A stretch of DNA of 64,000 nucleotides from Dyadobacter jejuensis (GCF_003149085.1 NZ_QGDT01000007.1:186001-250000); one strand, 5' to 3'. Shown: positions 1 to 9,483, counted from the stretch's first letter. Notes: generated from the sequence alone by a model not told the origin. A program made the numbers and translations.

Positions 1-590
1 TATTTAAATGTCGACACATGATCTGGGAAACGCATGTTAAGGTCATTGATAATGGACAGAAACATACCCGGGATAAGATCTTCCCTTCCGAAGGTAAAAA
101 CTGCCGCCTGCGTGTGCATAGGTCCCTCTGCAATGACATCGAAGGTAAAGCGCATAAAGTCGGATGAGGCAACGGGAATGGAGGCATGCTTAAGGGCTTC
201 AGCAACCGGTAACCCCTTCCTCAGCAACTCAATAAAACCCTGTATAGGCTTCATATTACAGCCCGCTTGTTGCATAGCAGCCAGGTACATCTCAAAATGA
301 CTTTCCTTATTGCCAGTCGCGTTCACATCCGACTCCTCTCCTGCCACTATTTCGTTGATCAAGCTCCTGGTCTCGGCGTCGCCTACCGGAAGCCATGGCA
401 CTTGCGTACAGGTCAAGCCATTTTGTAGTGATTTTAATAGGGACATAAAATCCCATACCGCAAATACATGATGCTCCATAAAAATTTGGAGATCCTCCAA
501 ATCCCGAAGATCCTCATAGACGGGATGGTCGATAATTGCTTGTCTTAAGGACAAAAGTTCCGCATGGATTGTATCTATCGCTTTTTTCAT
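1..590 (-). CDS. DUF3050 domain protein (3' end cut by window)
   Basis: An open minus-strand frame runs from an ATG at 588-590 to the window edge without a stop, giving about 196 residues. It starts MKKAIDTIHAELLSLR and contains FMEHHVFAVWDFMSLLKSLQ and a later HTQAAVFTFGREDLIP stretch, which I recognise as the DUF3050 family, a heme-oxygenase-like all-helical fold of unknown substrate. The His residues in the MEHHVFAVWDFM segment fit the metal-binding helix of that fold. Identification rests on recalled family pattern; function is unknown. The C-terminus lies outside the window. Confidence 0.8.
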   Translation of the reverse strand, partial: MKKAIDTIHAELLSLRQAIIDHPVYEDLRDLEDLQIFMEHHVFAVWDFMSLLKSLQNGLTCTQVPWLPVGDAETRSLINEIVAGEESDVNATGNKESHFEMYLAAMQQAGCNMKPIQGFIELLRKGLPVAEALKHASIPVASSDFMRFTFDVIAEGPMHTQAAVFTFGREDLIPGMFLSIINDLNMRFPDHVSTFK

Positions 591-705
591 AACACTTTTT
601 AAATAAATAAAACAGGACATCCTGTAAAAAGGCTACAAAATTACAATCAAAGCGAATAAATCTGAGGAAAAGGCTCCAGTTTTTACGATACGCACTTATC
701 CCACC

Positions 706-2082
706 TTAAGCTAGCAAATCGGCATAATGCGCGGAAGGAACTAAAATACCACCACTTTTATCGTAAAAAGTGGAATCGGTTGGGTACACCCCCTTCTGGG
801 TATTAATCCAGGAGGCATCGGGCATAGAATGGAATTGCACCAGCTTATCCCAGCGCTTATAATACTGATGGCCATTCGTTTCTTGCAGCCCTACGTGCAT
901 GCCAGGAAAGGGCTGTAAACGTGCCGCAATATTCTTATTCCAATCTACCAAAATCGGATTGACGGTCAGATCGGCACAGAAACAGGGGATATTCTTTTCA
1001 TAGGCAAGTTGCGCTATTTTCATGGTCATACTCATGGTTTTGGCAATGGCTTTCAGGGCAATAGCCGTATAGCCTAGCTCTATCCTATGGGCGGCATCTT
1101 CCACGGTATGGGCGCTCTCGTCGGAGGCCACTCTTACCCCCAAATCCCCCACATACGATTCATTTTCCTCTGGGAAAGGCTCTTCAATGACGGCGATCTG
1201 ATCGAAAGCGCCGATTTTGCGCGCATGATCTAAAAAGCGCTCTAAGGTCTCTTTTTTCTCATATCGTCCATTCGCATCGAAATAATAAGGGATTTTTCCA
1301 TTGGCGGTATAGGGAGTCTCAAAATGCCCTATGGCCTTATGCAAGGCAGAGAGGAACGCTATATCCTTTTCTATCATTTCCTTCTGAGTACCTGCCGCAC
1401 CCGTCTTGAGCTTCATGATAAAATAGCCCTCTTGCGCCGCCTCCTTTATTCGTTGCGCATCGGTGCCCACCGCAAACGACGGTATACTAGCTACCCGATC
1501 GTGACGATACGACAACCCCGGCCGATAGGCCTCCGGAATGAGTTGATCGAAATGGGTATACCCATTCTCTCGAGCGTAAAGCATCCACGCGGCGTTGTCG
1601 ACGGCCACGAGGGCATTTAGTGCAAAGGTCTTTCTTAAATCGGCTAGTCCTGTAATTTTTTTCCCATAGGCGAGTACTTCCGGAAACAGGGAGTCCAATA
1701 AGGCCACTGGATTGGTGAAAGACTCCCCTTTTAACATTTGTATGGCACGCTCGGTCATGGCATACATAATGGCGTTACCGCCACTTTCTGAATGCTGGGC
1801 AAAAACCCGCGCATCGGACCAGAGGACCCCTTGTGTTCCTAATCCCAGTCCAGTATGACCGGCCTCCGACTTCATCAGAGTGGCAGCTTGCCAACTATCC
1901 GTTATGGCACTGCCCTTAAAACGATAGGGATGCAATGGCTCCCGTTCAAAATTTGCATTTACTTCACTGATACGGATGGTTTTGTCCTGAACTGGGTGAG
2001 GCATTCCGTGCGTAACAAACGGTAGGGTAAGGCCAAAAGTGGTAGCAGCAGTGGCATGGGCGATAAATGTTCTACGTTTCAT
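706..2082 (-). CDS. Exported enolase-superfamily (mandelate racemase/muconate lactonizing enzyme-like) protein
   Basis: 458 residues. The first 26 residues look like a Tat signal (KRRTFIAHATAATTFGLTLP), so the enzyme is probably folded in the cytoplasm and exported. The body has enolase-superfamily C-terminal barrel features: a KLKTG stretch holding the K-x-K type base around residue 224, a metal-ligand Asp in YYFDANGRY, Glu ligands in IEEPFPEEN and an Asp/Glu pair in ASDESAH, followed by IALKAIAKT on the other side of the barrel. Family members remove an alpha proton next to a carboxylate (racemases, epimerases, dehydratases). Substrate cannot be told. It stands alone, upstream of a terminator-less gap; the RR signal on an enolase-fold enzyme is seen in Bacteroidota but is uncommon elsewhere. 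Confidence 0.85.
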   Translation of the reverse strand: MKRRTFIAHATAATTFGLTLPFVTHGMPHPVQDKTIRISEVNANFEREPLHPYRFKGSAITDSWQAATLMKSEAGHTGLGLGTQGVLWSDARVFAQHSESGGNAIMYAMTERAIQMLKGESFTNPVALLDSLFPEVLAYGKKITGLADLRKTFALNALVAVDNAAWMLYARENGYTHFDQLIPEAYRPGLSYRHDRVASIPSFAVGTDAQRIKEAAQEGYFIMKLKTGAAGTQKEMIEKDIAFLSALHKAIGHFETPYTANGKIPYYFDANGRYEKKETLERFLDHARKIGAFDQIAVIEEPFPEENESYVGDLGVRVASDESAHTVEDAAHRIELGYTAIALKAIAKTMSMTMKIAQLAYEKNIPCFCADLTVNPILVDWNKNIAARLQPFPGMHVGLQETNGHQYYKRWDKLVQFHSMPDASWINTQKGVYPTDSTFYDKSGGILVPSAHYADLLA

Positions 2083-2161
2083 GGGATAAGGAAAAAATAT
2101 ATAATGATTACCACTGAACTATGAGAGGGATCTCATTCCTTTTTAATACCCACAGCAGGTA

Positions 2162-2584
2162 TTATGCTCCCATTAAAGTTAGTATCAGGCTGCGGGAGCC
2201 CCCTGCATTGCGGTGCTCACAGAGATAGATACCCTGCCAAATTCCCAAAGCCAACCTTCCATTTTGTACAGGAATCATCAGGGAACACCCCAATATGGAG
2301 GCCTTTAGATGAGCTGGCATATCATCGCTCCCTTCATAGTTATGACGATAATCGGGATCGTCCTCAACTACAGCTTTATCAAAATAAGTTTCAAAGTCCA
2401 TCCGCACCGTAGGATCGGCATTTTCATTGATCGTCAATGAAGCAGAGGTATGCTGAATAAAGACCTGACAAAACCCATTTTGAATGCCCATAGGGTAGCC
2501 CAGTGCCTTCTCTACTTCTCTAGTGATCAGGTAAAACCCCCTACGCTTTGGTGGGAGAGTAAGATTTTTCTGAATAATTTTCAT
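2162..2584 (-). CDS. YjbQ family (UPF0047) protein
   Basis: 140 residues, the full family length. Diagnostic pieces are GFCQVFIQHTSASLTINENADPTV near residue 40, the DYRHNYEGSDDMPAHLKASILG segment and the C-terminal GIWQGIYLCEHRN motif with conserved His and Glu. The YjbQ family is annotated as secondary thiamine-phosphate synthase because E. coli YjbQ shows weak side activity; the true role is unsettled. The protein is soluble and has no signal peptide. No clear operon partner; neighbours lie more than 75 bp away. Confidence 0.92.
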   Translation of the reverse strand: MKIIQKNLTLPPKRRGFYLITREVEKALGYPMGIQNGFCQVFIQHTSASLTINENADPTVRMDFETYFDKAVVEDDPDYRHNYEGSDDMPAHLKASILGCSLMIPVQNGRLALGIWQGIYLCEHRNAGGSRSLILTLMGA

Positions 2585-2652
2585 TTTACAAGCCTATTAG
2601 GATTTCTGGTTGGGCCGTAGGCCCATTTTTGAAGATAACAGGAAACGCTATT

Positions 2653-2691
2653 ATAAAAAAACCCGTCGACATTGCTAGAATGCGACGGGTT
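2653..2691 (-). terminator. Rho-independent terminator of the outer-membrane barrel gene
   Basis: Perfect 9-bp arms AACCCGTCG (2660-2668) and CGACGGGTT (2683-2691) around a 14-nt loop. Read on the minus strand, the hairpin is followed by a run of T residues (plus-strand A tract at 2655-2660). It sits 21 bp downstream of the stop of the gene at 2712. Confidence 0.85.
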
Positions 2692-2711
2692 GAATTCTCT
2701 ATAAATCGTCC

Positions 2712-3392
2712 TTAAAATACGAAATAAGCGCCTACATAGGCCGAGGAGCTTTTATATCGAAAGCGGTTATTAGGCTCCGGTTGAGTTTGTACGGTAGTGG
2801 TAGTCCTGAGCTCGTTGAAAAGGTATTGGTATGCTACCTTAGCACCAAAATGCTTGCTAAATTTATATTTAACATAAAACTGCGAGTTAAGGGTGCCATT
2901 ATCGTTGTCGCCTATCAACAAGTAATTTGGAGAGGTGGGCTTTGCACTAACCGTACGGTACTTCCCCTCACTAATGTATCGCGGCGACCCCGTAGGGCCT
3001 ATACTAAAACCAAATACATCAATTGAAAAGCCCGCCTGCCATTGTTCGTTGAACTTATAACCCAAATTAAGCATCAGGTTCGCCGAATACAACCTAGGAG
3101 AGGGTGCCAATAGGGTATCGATGCTGGAATCGTTGGAGGTAAGACTAGATGGGGCTGAAATAAAATTCAAATCGTTGCCTGCAAACCCTGTTAATCGAAG
3201 TCCAGTCCCCAGAATGATCCTTTTTTTCTTCCCGACAAAACGATCGTATTGAAACGCTCCTACCCCACTAAACGTGGAGGGACCTATGGCAATACCTGCA
3301 TCGAGTAAAAACTCGTGTCGAAGGGAGTCTTGCGCAAAGGCGGTACTCAGGGATGCAAAAAGAATACAAATAACTAAACTTAGTTTTTTCAT
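2712..3392 (-). CDS. Outer-membrane beta-barrel protein (unknown role)
   Basis: 226 residues from the ATG at 3390-3392 (MKKLSLVICILFASLSTAFAQ), chosen because it begins directly with the basic n-region of a signal peptide; an in-frame ATG five codons upstream (3407) is also possible. After signal cleavage the protein shows alternating aromatic/hydrophobic strands (RFVGKKKRIILGTGLRLTGF, LMLNLGYKFNEQWQAGFSI, QFYVKYKFSKHFGAKVAYQYLF) and ends in an aromatic residue, SSAYVGAYFVF, the usual outer-membrane barrel C-terminus. This resembles the outer membrane protein beta-barrel domain (OmpW/OprF-like 8-strand size). No ligand can be inferred. Confidence 0.75.
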   Translation of the reverse strand: MKKLSLVICILFASLSTAFAQDSLRHEFLLDAGIAIGPSTFSGVGAFQYDRFVGKKKRIILGTGLRLTGFAGNDLNFISAPSSLTSNDSSIDTLLAPSPRLYSANLMLNLGYKFNEQWQAGFSIDVFGFSIGPTGSPRYISEGKYRTVSAKPTSPNYLLIGDNDNGTLNSQFYVKYKFSKHFGAKVAYQYLFNELRTTTTVQTQPEPNNRFRYKSSSAYVGAYFVF

Positions 3393-3549
3393 GGTTGTGG
3401 TTATCACTTTTATTAACTGAATGAAAATGTGCCTGAGGCAATTTACCCCCTTATACGATCAGGTGCCCAATCTCGTTGCAAAAAAAGTAAAAGTATTCTA
3501 AAATTATACTTAAAATCTGGCCATAGACCAGATTTTACCCACAGTAGTC

Positions 3550-4182
3550 TTAATTTAAGAACGTAAAGAATTGCTCCTTAGGAGTACGTACTTTCTTTAA
3601 ATTCACCAACCAGTCGCCACTAGTATCACGATAACCCAAAGTCAAAATCGCCACACTCTTCAATCTCTTCGCTTCCAATCCCAAAAGTTCGTCCAAAGCG
3701 GGAGCATTGAACCCTTCCATAGGCGTAGCGTCTACCTTGATCTCAGCGGCTGCAGCCATGGCTATTCCCAACGAAATATACGCCTGTTTGGCAGTATGTG
3801 CGAAATTCTCCATTTCATCTTTTACCGACAACATATTCAACAGGTTCTTCCTGTACGCATCGGTGGCCGAATCGGGCAAGCCCCGCTCCTGGTTACCCCG
3901 AGCAAATACCTCATTTACACGCTCAACGGTATAATTATCCCAAGCGGCAAACACCAATAAATGAGAGGAATCCACGATCTGACTCTGCCCAAAAGCCAAG
4001 GGCTGAATTTGTTGCTTCAATTCTTGGTTCGATATCACGATGATCTCAAATGGCTGCAGTCCCGACGACGAGGGAGCCAAATGAGCGGCTTCTAATATAA
4101 AATCTATTTTGTCTGCTGGTACCTGCTCCCCATTCATTTTCTTGGTAGCATACCGCCATTTCAAATTCTCTACTAAACTCAT
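3550..4182 (-). CDS. Nitroreductase family NAD(P)H-dependent oxidoreductase
   Basis: 210 residues, normal length for the NfsB-like nitroreductase fold. The FMN-binding N-terminal signature is present (LKWRYATKKMNGEQVP and LAPSSSGLQPFEIIVIS), and the C-terminal cofactor segment includes MEGFNAPALDELLGL and KSVAILTLGYRD. Members are FMN flavoproteins that reduce nitroaromatics, quinones or other electrophiles with NAD(P)H. Physiological substrate unknown. Monocistronic by spacing. Confidence 0.9.
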   Translation of the reverse strand: MSLVENLKWRYATKKMNGEQVPADKIDFILEAAHLAPSSSGLQPFEIIVISNQELKQQIQPLAFGQSQIVDSSHLLVFAAWDNYTVERVNEVFARGNQERGLPDSATDAYRKNLLNMLSVKDEMENFAHTAKQAYISLGIAMAAAAEIKVDATPMEGFNAPALDELLGLEAKRLKSVAILTLGYRDTSGDWLVNLKKVRTPKEQFFTFLN

Positions 4183-4327
4183 AACTTTAAATTATTATAT
4201 ATTGTATGTAACAACATATAAATGAAAGTTACCGTAAAATAGTTCCATCCTGCCTCAATAATCTCGGAATTCGGGCAATAAACTACTCTGAAAGGGCCGT
4301 CTACATCGTATAAGGTGGCAAGCCTAT

Positions 4328-5176
4328 TTACTGGATATCATTGTATTGGCCCTGACGGAGGTCGCCGGTATCGAATCCCTTTTTGAACCAATACATGCGT
4401 TGCCTAGAGCTCCCATGGGTAAAGGCGTCGGGTACCACATAGCCTTGCGACTGCTTCTGCAGCTTGTCATCTCCAATGGCATTGGCAGCGGTGAGTGCCG
4501 ACTCCAGGTCACCGGGTTCTAGGATATTACTCATTTGCTGGGCATTATGCGCCCAAACACCGGCAAAGAAATCGGCCTGTAACTCTAACTTAACGGATAA
4601 TTTATTGTAGTCCGCTTCACTCATTCGCCCTCTTTGACTTTGAACCTGCTGCGAAATACCCATCAAGTTCTGGACGTGATGCCCTACTTCGTGGGCTACC
4701 ACATAGGCCACGGCAAACTCCCCCGGTGCGTTAAACTTATCGCGGAGTTCTTCGCAAAATGAAAGATCGATATATACTTGCTGGTCGGCCGGACAATAGA
4801 AAGGCCCCATGGCCGCCGAAGCGCCCCCACAGCCTCCTTGCGTGACTCCCTCAAAAATCTGCAAACTTGGGGGTTGGTATCGTGCACCATTTTCGGCATA
4901 AATTTTGCTCCATACATCTTCAGTACTACCTAAGACTGCCGAAATAAAGTCGGCCGTCTGGTCGTCGGGACGGGGACCCGCCACCCGGGTGTCGGCTTGG
5001 GTACTGGCTTGCATTCCCTGTATATTCGATAGCATTTCGCCTGGATCGCGCCCCGTTAACAGGCTTAACACCACTACGATTACTACTCCTATCCCCCCAA
5101 TGGCTACCTTGCCTCCTCCAGACATCCCCCTACGGTCGTCCACATTTTTACTCCTACGTAAATCTTGCCAACGCAT
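4328..5176 (-). CDS. Neutral zinc metallopeptidase (YpfJ/KPN_02809-type)
   Basis: 282 residues. Order seen: a short N-terminal cytoplasmic stretch MRWQDLRRSKNVDDRRG typical of this family, one transmembrane helix (about 26-42, VAIGGIGVVIVVVLSLL), then an extracytoplasmic domain with the zinc motif HEVGHH (in VVAHEVGHHVQNLMG) and the downstream LELQADFFAGVWAH helix supplying the third ligand. The conserved PPSLQIFEGV and GPFYCPADQQVYIDLSF stretches match the family. Role in cells is poorly known. A -7 box lies 53 bp upstream of the start. Confidence 0.92.
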   Translation of the reverse strand: MRWQDLRRSKNVDDRRGMSGGGKVAIGGIGVVIVVVLSLLTGRDPGEMLSNIQGMQASTQADTRVAGPRPDDQTADFISAVLGSTEDVWSKIYAENGARYQPPSLQIFEGVTQGGCGGASAAMGPFYCPADQQVYIDLSFCEELRDKFNAPGEFAVAYVVAHEVGHHVQNLMGISQQVQSQRGRMSEADYNKLSVKLELQADFFAGVWAHNAQQMSNILEPGDLESALTAANAIGDDKLQKQSQGYVVPDAFTHGSSRQRMYWFKKGFDTGDLRQGQYNDIQ

Positions 5177-5508
5177 ATTTGATTTTTTTAAATAAACTAA
5201 AATGAATAGCTAATACTCCAAAACTGCTCAAAGGTAACAAAGTGTCGAAAGAAAGTGGCCCGATAATCTGAACGACATCCTATCGTTCAGCACTCGCCCA
5301 TTGATTCGCAAGCGTATACCTATTGCTTGTAAATATCAATAATTATGCTTAAATTTTAGTTACTTATCCGTGTTCCATTTACTAAAAGTATTTTTAAGAG
5401 ATTTTCCCAGATCTCGGGGAGCAAGTGCTAGAGATCAACCCTCAGAGCCTCAAACGGCTATAGCAAAGCATGTAAGAATCCACTTCACCGTCTAAATTAC
5501 GATGTTAT
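5177..5508. other. Intergenic region without a gene
   Basis: 332 bp between divergent genes. Apart from the minus-strand -7 box at 5229-5236, I see no ORF of coding character, RNA gene or strong hairpin here. It probably holds the promoter of the plus-strand gene at 5509. Confidence 0.5.
5229..5236 (-). promoter_or_regulatory. Candidate Bacteroidota -7 promoter box
   Basis: TACCTTTG on the minus strand matches the Bacteroidota TAnnTTTG element, 53 bp upstream of the metallopeptidase ATG. No convincing TTG -33 box was found at the expected spacing. Confidence 0.4.
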
Positions 5509-6249
5509 ATGTGGCACTCCCTAATGGTTATCCTCATCCCGCTCTTGGCACTCCTATTTCCACCCGTATGTGCCCAAGCCCCAAAGTCCGAAATGATCGT
5601 CTTGAGGGATAGTACTGTACTCGAAACCCATATCGTTGAGATGTCGCCGAACAAATTGATATATCAAGAGTTGAGCGACCCCGATCGAGTCAAGAAGTCG
5701 ATCCCCTTGACTTTGGTATACCGACTACACTTTCGGAATGGACTTACCGCCACTTTCTCAGATAGCCTGATTATGGCCCGCTTAAGGCTAGTAACCACTC
5801 CAGGGCCTGTAAACAAACAGCCTTGGAAAAAAGTAGCTGCATTTGGTCCTTTAGATCATGTAGGCATCTATGAGCTGAACCAAGCCTTACTGGCCTACCA
5901 ATCTAAGCGTAGAAAAATCAAAATATTCGGAATAACCTTTTGCAGTTTAACCTTGGCAGCAGGAACAACAGGTATGATCTTATCGGAAAAATACCGCAGC
6001 GAAAATTCCTTTCACCTTTCAGGACTCAATCCTTATACGGCCTCTCATATGTTGATGTTTATAGGTTTTACAGGCTTTTTTGTGGTGGGAACCATATCTC
6101 TCAATGAACACGTCCACTCCAAATATCAAAGCCTATCGGTGGAGCAAGAACTCAACCGTCGGAAGAATATGTTAGGAAGACTCCAACTAGGCCCGTCCTA
6201 TATCCCAGAAGGCCAGATACATGGCCTGACGCTATCCACCACCTTCTGA
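5509..6249 (+). CDS. Hypothetical membrane-anchored secreted protein
   Basis: 246 residues, not recognised. Signal peptide at 1-23 (LLALLFPPVCAQ cleavage region), then a small beta-rich segment (MIVLRDSTVLETHIVEMSPN, LIYQELSDPDRVKKSIPL) like the short RNA/metal-sensing-looking domains common in Bacteroidota membrane proteins. Two hydrophobic segments follow at about 145-160 (FGITFCSLTLAAGTTGMI) and 178-200 (MLMFIGFTGFFVVGTISL). A short tail ends GLTLSTTF. Stands alone. No function assigned. Confidence 0.65.
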   Translation: MWHSLMVILIPLLALLFPPVCAQAPKSEMIVLRDSTVLETHIVEMSPNKLIYQELSDPDRVKKSIPLTLVYRLHFRNGLTATFSDSLIMARLRLVTTPGPVNKQPWKKVAAFGPLDHVGIYELNQALLAYQSKRRKIKIFGITFCSLTLAAGTTGMILSEKYRSENSFHLSGLNPYTASHMLMFIGFTGFFVVGTISLNEHVHSKYQSLSVEQELNRRKNMLGRLQLGPSYIPEGQIHGLTLSTTF

Positions 6250-6295
6250 TCGGAATGCAGCCCGCCGCTTTCCAATGACTACTGATCGATTCGAG

Positions 6296-6658
6296 TCATA
6301 TATCGTAACGGTCAGGATCGAGCCGGTAGATCCGCTCATAGTCTTGCCAAAAAGTATCCTCGCCTTCGGGAGGCTGGGGCTCTTCCTGAACGACGTCGGG
6401 CTCCGGGCTTTCAGGAACGCTAGCCAAATACAGCCTAGAGGCCAGCCAGCTGTGCTGCATGCTGCAATGCAAATGATAATGCCGCTCTACAGTCTCCGTC
6501 ATTTTCTGAAAATAATGGGAATTTGCCTCCACAAAGTCACGTTCATTCATCCAATGCGCATATTTGAATTTCTGACTCACCATTTGTATCAGACTGTGCA
6601 TAATATGCACCTGTACCGAAAACATCTTTTTACCCGAATGATCTCCCATTTTATCCAT
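6296..6658 (-). CDS. Hypothetical 120-aa protein
   Basis: Predicted 120 residues, soluble, His/Met-rich at the N-terminus and acidic/proline-rich near the C-terminus (PESPEPDVVQEEPQPPEGED). Not recognised. A plus-strand ORF (6275-6787) covers the same DNA; I favour the minus frame because its composition (helical, charged, normal Glu/Asp content) looks protein-like, whereas the plus frame is enriched in His/Ile/Leu runs. Coding status is uncertain. Confidence 0.45.
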   Translation of the reverse strand: MDKMGDHSGKKMFSVQVHIMHSLIQMVSQKFKYAHWMNERDFVEANSHYFQKMTETVERHYHLHCSMQHSWLASRLYLASVPESPEPDVVQEEPQPPEGEDTFWQDYERIYRLDPDRYDI

Positions 6659-6930
6659 GACAGGCTAATTTTAATAAATGATACTGTTAGCATCAATAAA
6701 ATACACACAATAGTATCAATTATTATTGGCATAACCAAGTGTATTTTGGGAACCACTAGTGGTTTGCTATCAAACAAATTATATTAGCCCTATTTTTGCA
6801 AGCACAGTACATAGCGGGCACGCCATATAAGGACTAGAATGCTTTAAAACGTTATTCGTGAATATATGGTCCTAAATTGTATATGATTGCTCAGACCCAT
6901 TGAATCTTTGAGAATGCGACCTAGGCTTGT

Positions 6931-9177
6931 ATGAATTATTTGGATGAATTTAAAAAATTTATTTCTAGCTATCAGCTAAGTGCTGGGATCCGTATCACGC
7001 TTGGAGCGGTATTACCAAGCTTGATCCTCCAGCATTATAACCTGCTCAGCGAGTATATTGCCTTTCCCTTAGGAACCTTACTGCTAGGAGCTACTGACTC
7101 CCCTGGCCCCTATGCCAGGCGCCGGAATGCCCTCTTAATAGCCATTGGTACCTATTTTTTGGTAGCCTTAGTCACCGATTTATTAAGAGACTATCCATTT
7201 ATTATTTTCGTAGAGATTATCTTTTTCGGGGTATTTTTCTCTTTGGCCGGAGTATATGGCAACAGGGCTAACAACATAGGTCTCATCGCACTCTTAGTAT
7301 TCGTGTTTAACATCGACGACCACCTGAGTCGTGATTTAGGACTTCGGACTGTCCTCATATTTTCATTGGGAGGATTGTGGTATTTTATCTTATTTCTAGT
7401 TCTACAAAAGCTCCGACCCTATGTCTTAATTCGTCAACTCCTGGGAGAAAACTTCGTTGAACTAGGCAAATTATTGTCCATAAAATCGGGCTATTACGCC
7501 ACCAAACCTAAGTATGAGGAGCTTTTTAGTCAGATGGTTCACCAACAAGTGATCCTTAGAGAGAACCATCAAAACTTAAGGGAGATACTGTTTAAAACCC
7601 GAGAATTCGTCAATGAGTCCAATACAACCAGTCGCACCCTGATGCTGATGTTCTTGGACAGCATCGACCTGTTCGAACGGATACTTAATTCGCAGCAGGA
7701 CTACCATCATTTGCACGAAGCCTTCGAAGAAACCAAGATATTAAGGTTGTTTGGCACCTACCTCCGCTGGCTCTCCGAGGAAATCCAGCAAATAGGTATC
7801 GCCGTCCAGTCGGGCACGCCATCCAAGCCCAAGCATAACCTCGACCTGGCCTTTAACAAATGTGCGCGATCCTTTGACAGCCTTCGTGAACGCCGAATGG
7901 ACCATGAAAACATTGAAGATTTCATCATGTTAAGGCAGATTCTGAATCGCATGCAAGACATCACGGAGCGCATCAAGAAGCTACATAGGGCCACCAGTTT
8001 CGATAGCAAGCTAGGGCAAACTTTGGATGTAAACGTTAATCTGGAAAATTTCATACCCAAGCAAGACTATCACCCACGGATATTGCTGGATAATCTGTCT
8101 TTAAAATCGGCTCATTTCCGGCATGCTATTCGGGTGACGTTGGCCTTGCTCATAGCCTACCTCATCTCTATTACCTTCGAGTTTGGCCATGGCTATTGGG
8201 TACTTCTAACCATTGTTACCATTATGAAGCCGGCCTTTAGCTTAACCAAGCAAAGGAATATTTACCGGATAGGGGGTACATTTACGGGGCTAATCATAGG
8301 ATTCGGATTATTGTATTTCGTACAAGATGGCACTGCGCTATTTCTGGTTCTGATGTTCAGCATGATCACGGCTTACACTTTTTTAAAAGTCAACTACTTC
8401 ATCGCTTCTACCAGCATTACCTTATATGTGATATTGTGTTTTTATTTTATCCACCCCGACAACCTTCATGGGGTACTACAAGACCGGGCCGTGGATACCG
8501 CACTAGGATCGCTAATCGCCTTTGTAGTATCCTATTACGTACTACCGCTTTGGGAGTATGCCCAAATCAACCAATATCTAAAAGGTGCGCTCTTGGCCAA
8601 CCGGGCCTATTTTGATATCGTTTCGCTCCGCTACACGGGCCAGCATGTAGAGATAGGACGGGTAAAAGAAGAAAGGAAAAATGCCATTATTGCCATGGCC
8701 AACCTTTCCGACAATTTTGAAAAAATGCTTTCTGAGCCCAAACGACAACAGCCTCATATGGAGGAATATCATCAATTTGTGGCGACCAGCCATATGCTTA
8801 CCTCCTATGTAGCCTCCCTATCCTTTTATATGGAAACGACCGATTTCGATGATTTCAAATCGGAGTTCGAAGCCATGATCCGACAAATTGACCGACAGTT
8901 TGAGGTGGCCGTCAATATATTGGAAGGACGGACCGTAGACCCCATAGACCTTACTCGGGAGGCGCTTCCTCAAAATCAAAAACTGGTTCAATTATTGGCT
9001 AACCGAAAAAAGGAGGTACGGGAGCTCGGAATTACTCACTCGGCCCAAGGCACCGATCGAAAACGAATTTCGGACCTTATGACCATTAATGGGCTTTTTG
9101 AGCTAATTAGCACGATTACGATAGATGAAATAAAGATTTTACAAGTAATCATGAAAAATAATACAGGCCATAACTAG
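6931..9177 (+). CDS. FUSC family inner-membrane protein (YccS/YhfK-like)
   Basis: 748 residues. Two membrane blocks each of about five to six helices (roughly 15-165 and 395-530) alternate with large cytoplasmic helical regions (about 170-390 and 545-748). The second block carries the FUSC signature near GHGYWVLLTIVTIMKPAFSL with the following R-x-x-GT motif (NIYRIGGTFTGLIIG). The family, named after fusaric acid resistance proteins, includes AaeB and E. coli YccS and is thought to export aromatic acids or other compounds. Two repeated FUSC halves and this length are normal for the family. YwbE follows 39 bp downstream. Confidence 0.9.
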   Translation: MNYLDEFKKFISSYQLSAGIRITLGAVLPSLILQHYNLLSEYIAFPLGTLLLGATDSPGPYARRRNALLIAIGTYFLVALVTDLLRDYPFIIFVEIIFFGVFFSLAGVYGNRANNIGLIALLVFVFNIDDHLSRDLGLRTVLIFSLGGLWYFILFLVLQKLRPYVLIRQLLGENFVELGKLLSIKSGYYATKPKYEELFSQMVHQQVILRENHQNLREILFKTREFVNESNTTSRTLMLMFLDSIDLFERILNSQQDYHHLHEAFEETKILRLFGTYLRWLSEEIQQIGIAVQSGTPSKPKHNLDLAFNKCARSFDSLRERRMDHENIEDFIMLRQILNRMQDITERIKKLHRATSFDSKLGQTLDVNVNLENFIPKQDYHPRILLDNLSLKSAHFRHAIRVTLALLIAYLISITFEFGHGYWVLLTIVTIMKPAFSLTKQRNIYRIGGTFTGLIIGFGLLYFVQDGTALFLVLMFSMITAYTFLKVNYFIASTSITLYVILCFYFIHPDNLHGVLQDRAVDTALGSLIAFVVSYYVLPLWEYAQINQYLKGALLANRAYFDIVSLRYTGQHVEIGRVKEERKNAIIAMANLSDNFEKMLSEPKRQQPHMEEYHQFVATSHMLTSYVASLSFYMETTDFDDFKSEFEAMIRQIDRQFEVAVNILEGRTVDPIDLTREALPQNQKLVQLLANRKKEVRELGITHSAQGTDRKRISDLMTINGLFELISTITIDEIKILQVIMKNNTGHN

Positions 9178-9216
9178 CAGGATGCGGGCCATTTACACCA
9201 AACAAAACATCAGAAT

Positions 9217-9423
9217 ATGGGATCAGGTACAGAAAGAAAGAATATCAAAATTGGAGCCGCTGTCTCCATTGTATTAAAGCAAGATCAACGCAGCGGAGAA
9301 TTAACCGAAGGAATTGTACAAAGCATACTAACGAAATCGCCGGTACACCCCCATGGTATAAAAGTTAGGCTCGACGACGGACAAGTGGGCCGGGTAAAGG
9401 TCATCCATTCCGTCGAGGACTAA
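9217..9423 (+). CDS. YwbE family protein
   Basis: 68 residues, the family's full length. Contains the KIGAAVSIVLKQDQRSGELT and GIVQSILTKSPVHPHGIKVR segments that define the YwbE/DUF2196 family, a small beta-barrel of unknown role. Ends GRVKVIHSVED. Probably co-transcribed with the upstream FUSC gene or the following flavin oxidoreductase, given spacings of 39 and about 60 bp. Confidence 0.92.
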   Translation: MGSGTERKNIKIGAAVSIVLKQDQRSGELTEGIVQSILTKSPVHPHGIKVRLDDGQVGRVKVIHSVED

Positions 9424-9483
9424 GCCTGGCCAGAATTGGCACAGTTTCTTTCCCAGTCAGTAGCAAACCATAACAACCGATTT

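Noticed and set aside
6275..6787. 170-codon plus-strand ORF
   Set aside because: Composition is biased to His/Ile/Leu and it overlaps a more plausible minus-strand frame; kept only as an alternative in the feature text.
9436..9483. TTG start 16 codons upstream for the flavin oxidoreductase
   Set aside because: The extra residues do not match the family, which starts at the later ATG.
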